A stretch of DNA of 39,239 nt from an uncultured Bacillota bacterium (GTDB lineage Bacteria > Bacillota_I > Bacilli_A > RF39 > UBA660): assembly GCA_947303895.1 (NCBI GenBank), contig CAMYZQ010000003.1, positions 1 to 39,239 on the forward strand, read 5' to 3'. The notes below the pieces were generated by a model. The model searched no databases, had not been told where the DNA came from, and worked only from the letters and a program-made list of their open reading frames with translations. Positions 38,194-39,239 of this stretch are shown piece by piece. The position numbers and the translations under genes were made by a program. The number at the start of each line of letters is the position of its first letter. Position 1 is the stretch's first letter.

Positions 38194-38222
38194 ATTATAG
38201 CAAACATAGGTATGTAAAACAA
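38194..38222 (-). promoter_or_regulatory. Promoter of the toxin mRNA (minus strand)
   Basis: On minus: TTGTTT, 17-nt spacer, TATAAT (38199-38194), with TGC making an extended -10. Start expected near 38187, giving a leader of about 44 nt. Confidence 0.75.
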
Positions 38223-38243
38223 CCAATTTTTTTAAAATATCAA

Positions 38244-38277
38244 CAAAAAAAGTAGTGATTATTTATCACTACTTTTT
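38244..38277 (-). terminator. Terminator of the RNase J gene
   Basis: On minus: AGTAGTGAT/ATCACTACT stem with the stop codon TAA in the loop, then seven T residues. Confidence 0.9.
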
Positions 38278-39239
38278 ATATCCATAATAACAGGCATAAT
38301 AATAGGTTTTCTGCCTGTTTTTTCTATTATGAAATCATTAACATCAGTTATAATTTTACTCTTTAAATCAGCTATATTAAATCTTTTGTTGTTTAATTCT
38401 TTTTTAACAACTTCTTCAGCTTTATTTTCTATTTGTGTTAATAATTCTTCGTTTTCATTTACTAAAACGAATCCTCTAGTTGCTTGATTAACTTTACCAA
38501 GAAGTTTTCTCTTTTTAATATCTATATTGCATACTAAAACTAGTATTCCATCATTAGACATTATTTTTCTATCTTTTATAACAGCTCCGCCAACATCACC
38601 AATTCTATTACCATCAACATATATATCATAGCAAGGAAATGATCCTGCTTTTTTACATACACCGTTTTTAATAGATAATATTTCACCATTCATCATTGGG
38701 AATATATTTTCTTTTGGCATTTTGCATGCTATAGCTAATTCTTCATGTTTTCTTAAGTATCTGTAATCACCATGGATAGGCATTAAGTATTTTGGTTTTA
38801 TTAATCTTAGCATTAACTTTATTTCTTCTTGATTACCGTGTCCAGATGAATGAACATCACTTAATATAGTATTTGTATATGTTTTAATACCATTTAAAGC
38901 TAGTTTATTAAGAGTAATAGCTACAGCTTCAGCATTACCTTGAATAGGTGATGATGAAAATATAACTATATCACTTGGAACTAGTTTAATTTGTCTATGA
39001 GTACCATTAGCCATTCTTGATAATGCTGCTAAAGGTTCTCCTTGAGTACCAGTACAAAGTAAACATACTTCTTCAGGTCTTAAATTATTAGATTCTTCAG
39101 GAGAAATAATTATACCATTATTCTCTATATATCCTAGCTTAATTGCTATTTCAACCTGAGTTTGCATACTTCTTCCAAATAAAGCAACTTTTCTATTATT
39201 TCTTTTTGCAGTCTCTATAATATGTTTTAATCTATAAAC
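38259..39239 (-). CDS. rnj: Ribonuclease J, C-terminal part (gene continues past the window)
   Basis: The minus frame is open from the window edge (39239) through to TAA at 38259; 326 residues are visible and the N-terminal metallo-beta-lactamase half is outside. Seen: ALFGRSMQTQVEIA, CTGTQGEPLAALSRMANG and SSPIQGNAEAV (beta-CASP), SDVHSSGHGNQEEI, KYLMPIHGDYRYLRKHEEL, then the C-terminal domain. This is an endo- and 5'-3' exoribonuclease of mRNA decay and rRNA maturation in Firmicutes. J1 versus J2 cannot be settled from this half. Confidence 0.95.
   Translation of the reverse strand, partial: VYRLKHIIETAKRNNRKVALFGRSMQTQVEIAIKLGYIENNGIIISPEESNNLRPEEVCLLCTGTQGEPLAALSRMANGTHRQIKLVPSDIVIFSSSPIQGNAEAVAITLNKLALNGIKTYTNTILSDVHSSGHGNQEEIKLMLRLIKPKYLMPIHGDYRYLRKHEELAIACKMPKENIFPMMNGEILSIKNGVCKKAGSFPCYDIYVDGNRIGDVGGAVIKDRKIMSNDGILVLVCNIDIKKRKLLGKVNQATRGFVLVNENEELLTQIENKAEEVVKKELNNKRFNIADLKSKIITDVNDFIIEKTGRKPIIMPVIMDIKSSDK

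Noticed and set aside
1-39239. UGA reassigned to Trp as in Mycoplasma
   Set aside because: Trp is encoded by TGG throughout, and TGA terminates genes at 32739 and 35068.
1-39239. CRISPR arrays, insertion sequences, prophage
   Set aside because: No regularly spaced repeats, transposase, integrase or phage structural genes were seen; the low-complexity repeats lie inside coding sequences.

Overview
The window reads as chromosomal core of an uncultured, very AT-rich Firmicutes/Bacillota bacterium with a compact genome. It is most likely a gut member of the Bacilli near the RF39/Tenericutes-like lineages; that placement is inferred from gene content, AGA-dominated arginine codons and very short intergenic gaps, not from a marker tree. 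UGA is a stop codon (ends at 32739 and 35068) and UGG encodes Trp, so this is not a Mycoplasma-type code. A glucosaminidase-like enzyme and CnaB/thioester surface proteins suggest a cell wall.

Layout. 1-2919: tail of an acidic protein, a small anchored exported protein, a thioredoxin-like protein with a CcdA/DsbD-like membrane thiol conduit, and a tail-anchored acidic protein. 2942-4476: minus-strand CmpB-family membrane protein, tRNA-His on plus, and an unknown minus-strand gene. 4564-6774: a tiny ORF, then a four-gene nucleotide-pool operon led by a RelB/DinJ-type domain fused to a degenerate Nudix domain, followed by an intact MutT, a MazG-like enzyme and an unknown protein. 6843-10793: a second CmpB-like protein with a DUF2974 lipase-like protein, CIRCE-controlled Hsp20, a TVP38/VTT protein and RmuC. 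10885-17673: two large surface proteins (1375 and 883 aa). 17728-21408: RluB, ferredoxin, YutD and several lineage-specific acidic or tail-anchored proteins. 21462-25613: AckA, a DHH phosphoesterase, YsxC and Der. 25687-30116: DUF1292 protein, coiled-coil acidic protein, HU, a short CCA enzyme, DnaD and a tail-anchored TIM-barrel-like protein. 30218-35068: glucosaminidase, unknown membrane proteins, a pseudokinase overlapping TruB, a zinc-ribbon protein and a CFI-box protein. 35177-39239: RpsO with a structured leader, PNPase, a 59-aa basic protein, a candidate type I toxin-antitoxin locus, and the C-terminal part of RNase J.

Two items deserve most attention. First, 38069-38200 encodes on the minus strand a 24-residue hydrophobic peptide whose Shine-Dalgarno is locked in a perfect hairpin. 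It faces a convergent plus-strand RNA (about 37952-38057), and the two transcripts overlap at their 3' ends, the geometry of txpA/ratA and bsrG/SR4. Second, the operon at 4705-6774 begins with a ribbon-helix-helix/dead-Nudix fusion preceded by three TGTAGT repeats spaced exactly 11 bp, consistent with a ligand-sensing autoregulator of NTP-sanitising enzymes.

Expression signals are uniform. Most transcription units start from an extended -10 (TGNTATAAT), often placed a few bases after the T-tract of the previous terminator, and many stop codons lie inside the terminator hairpin.
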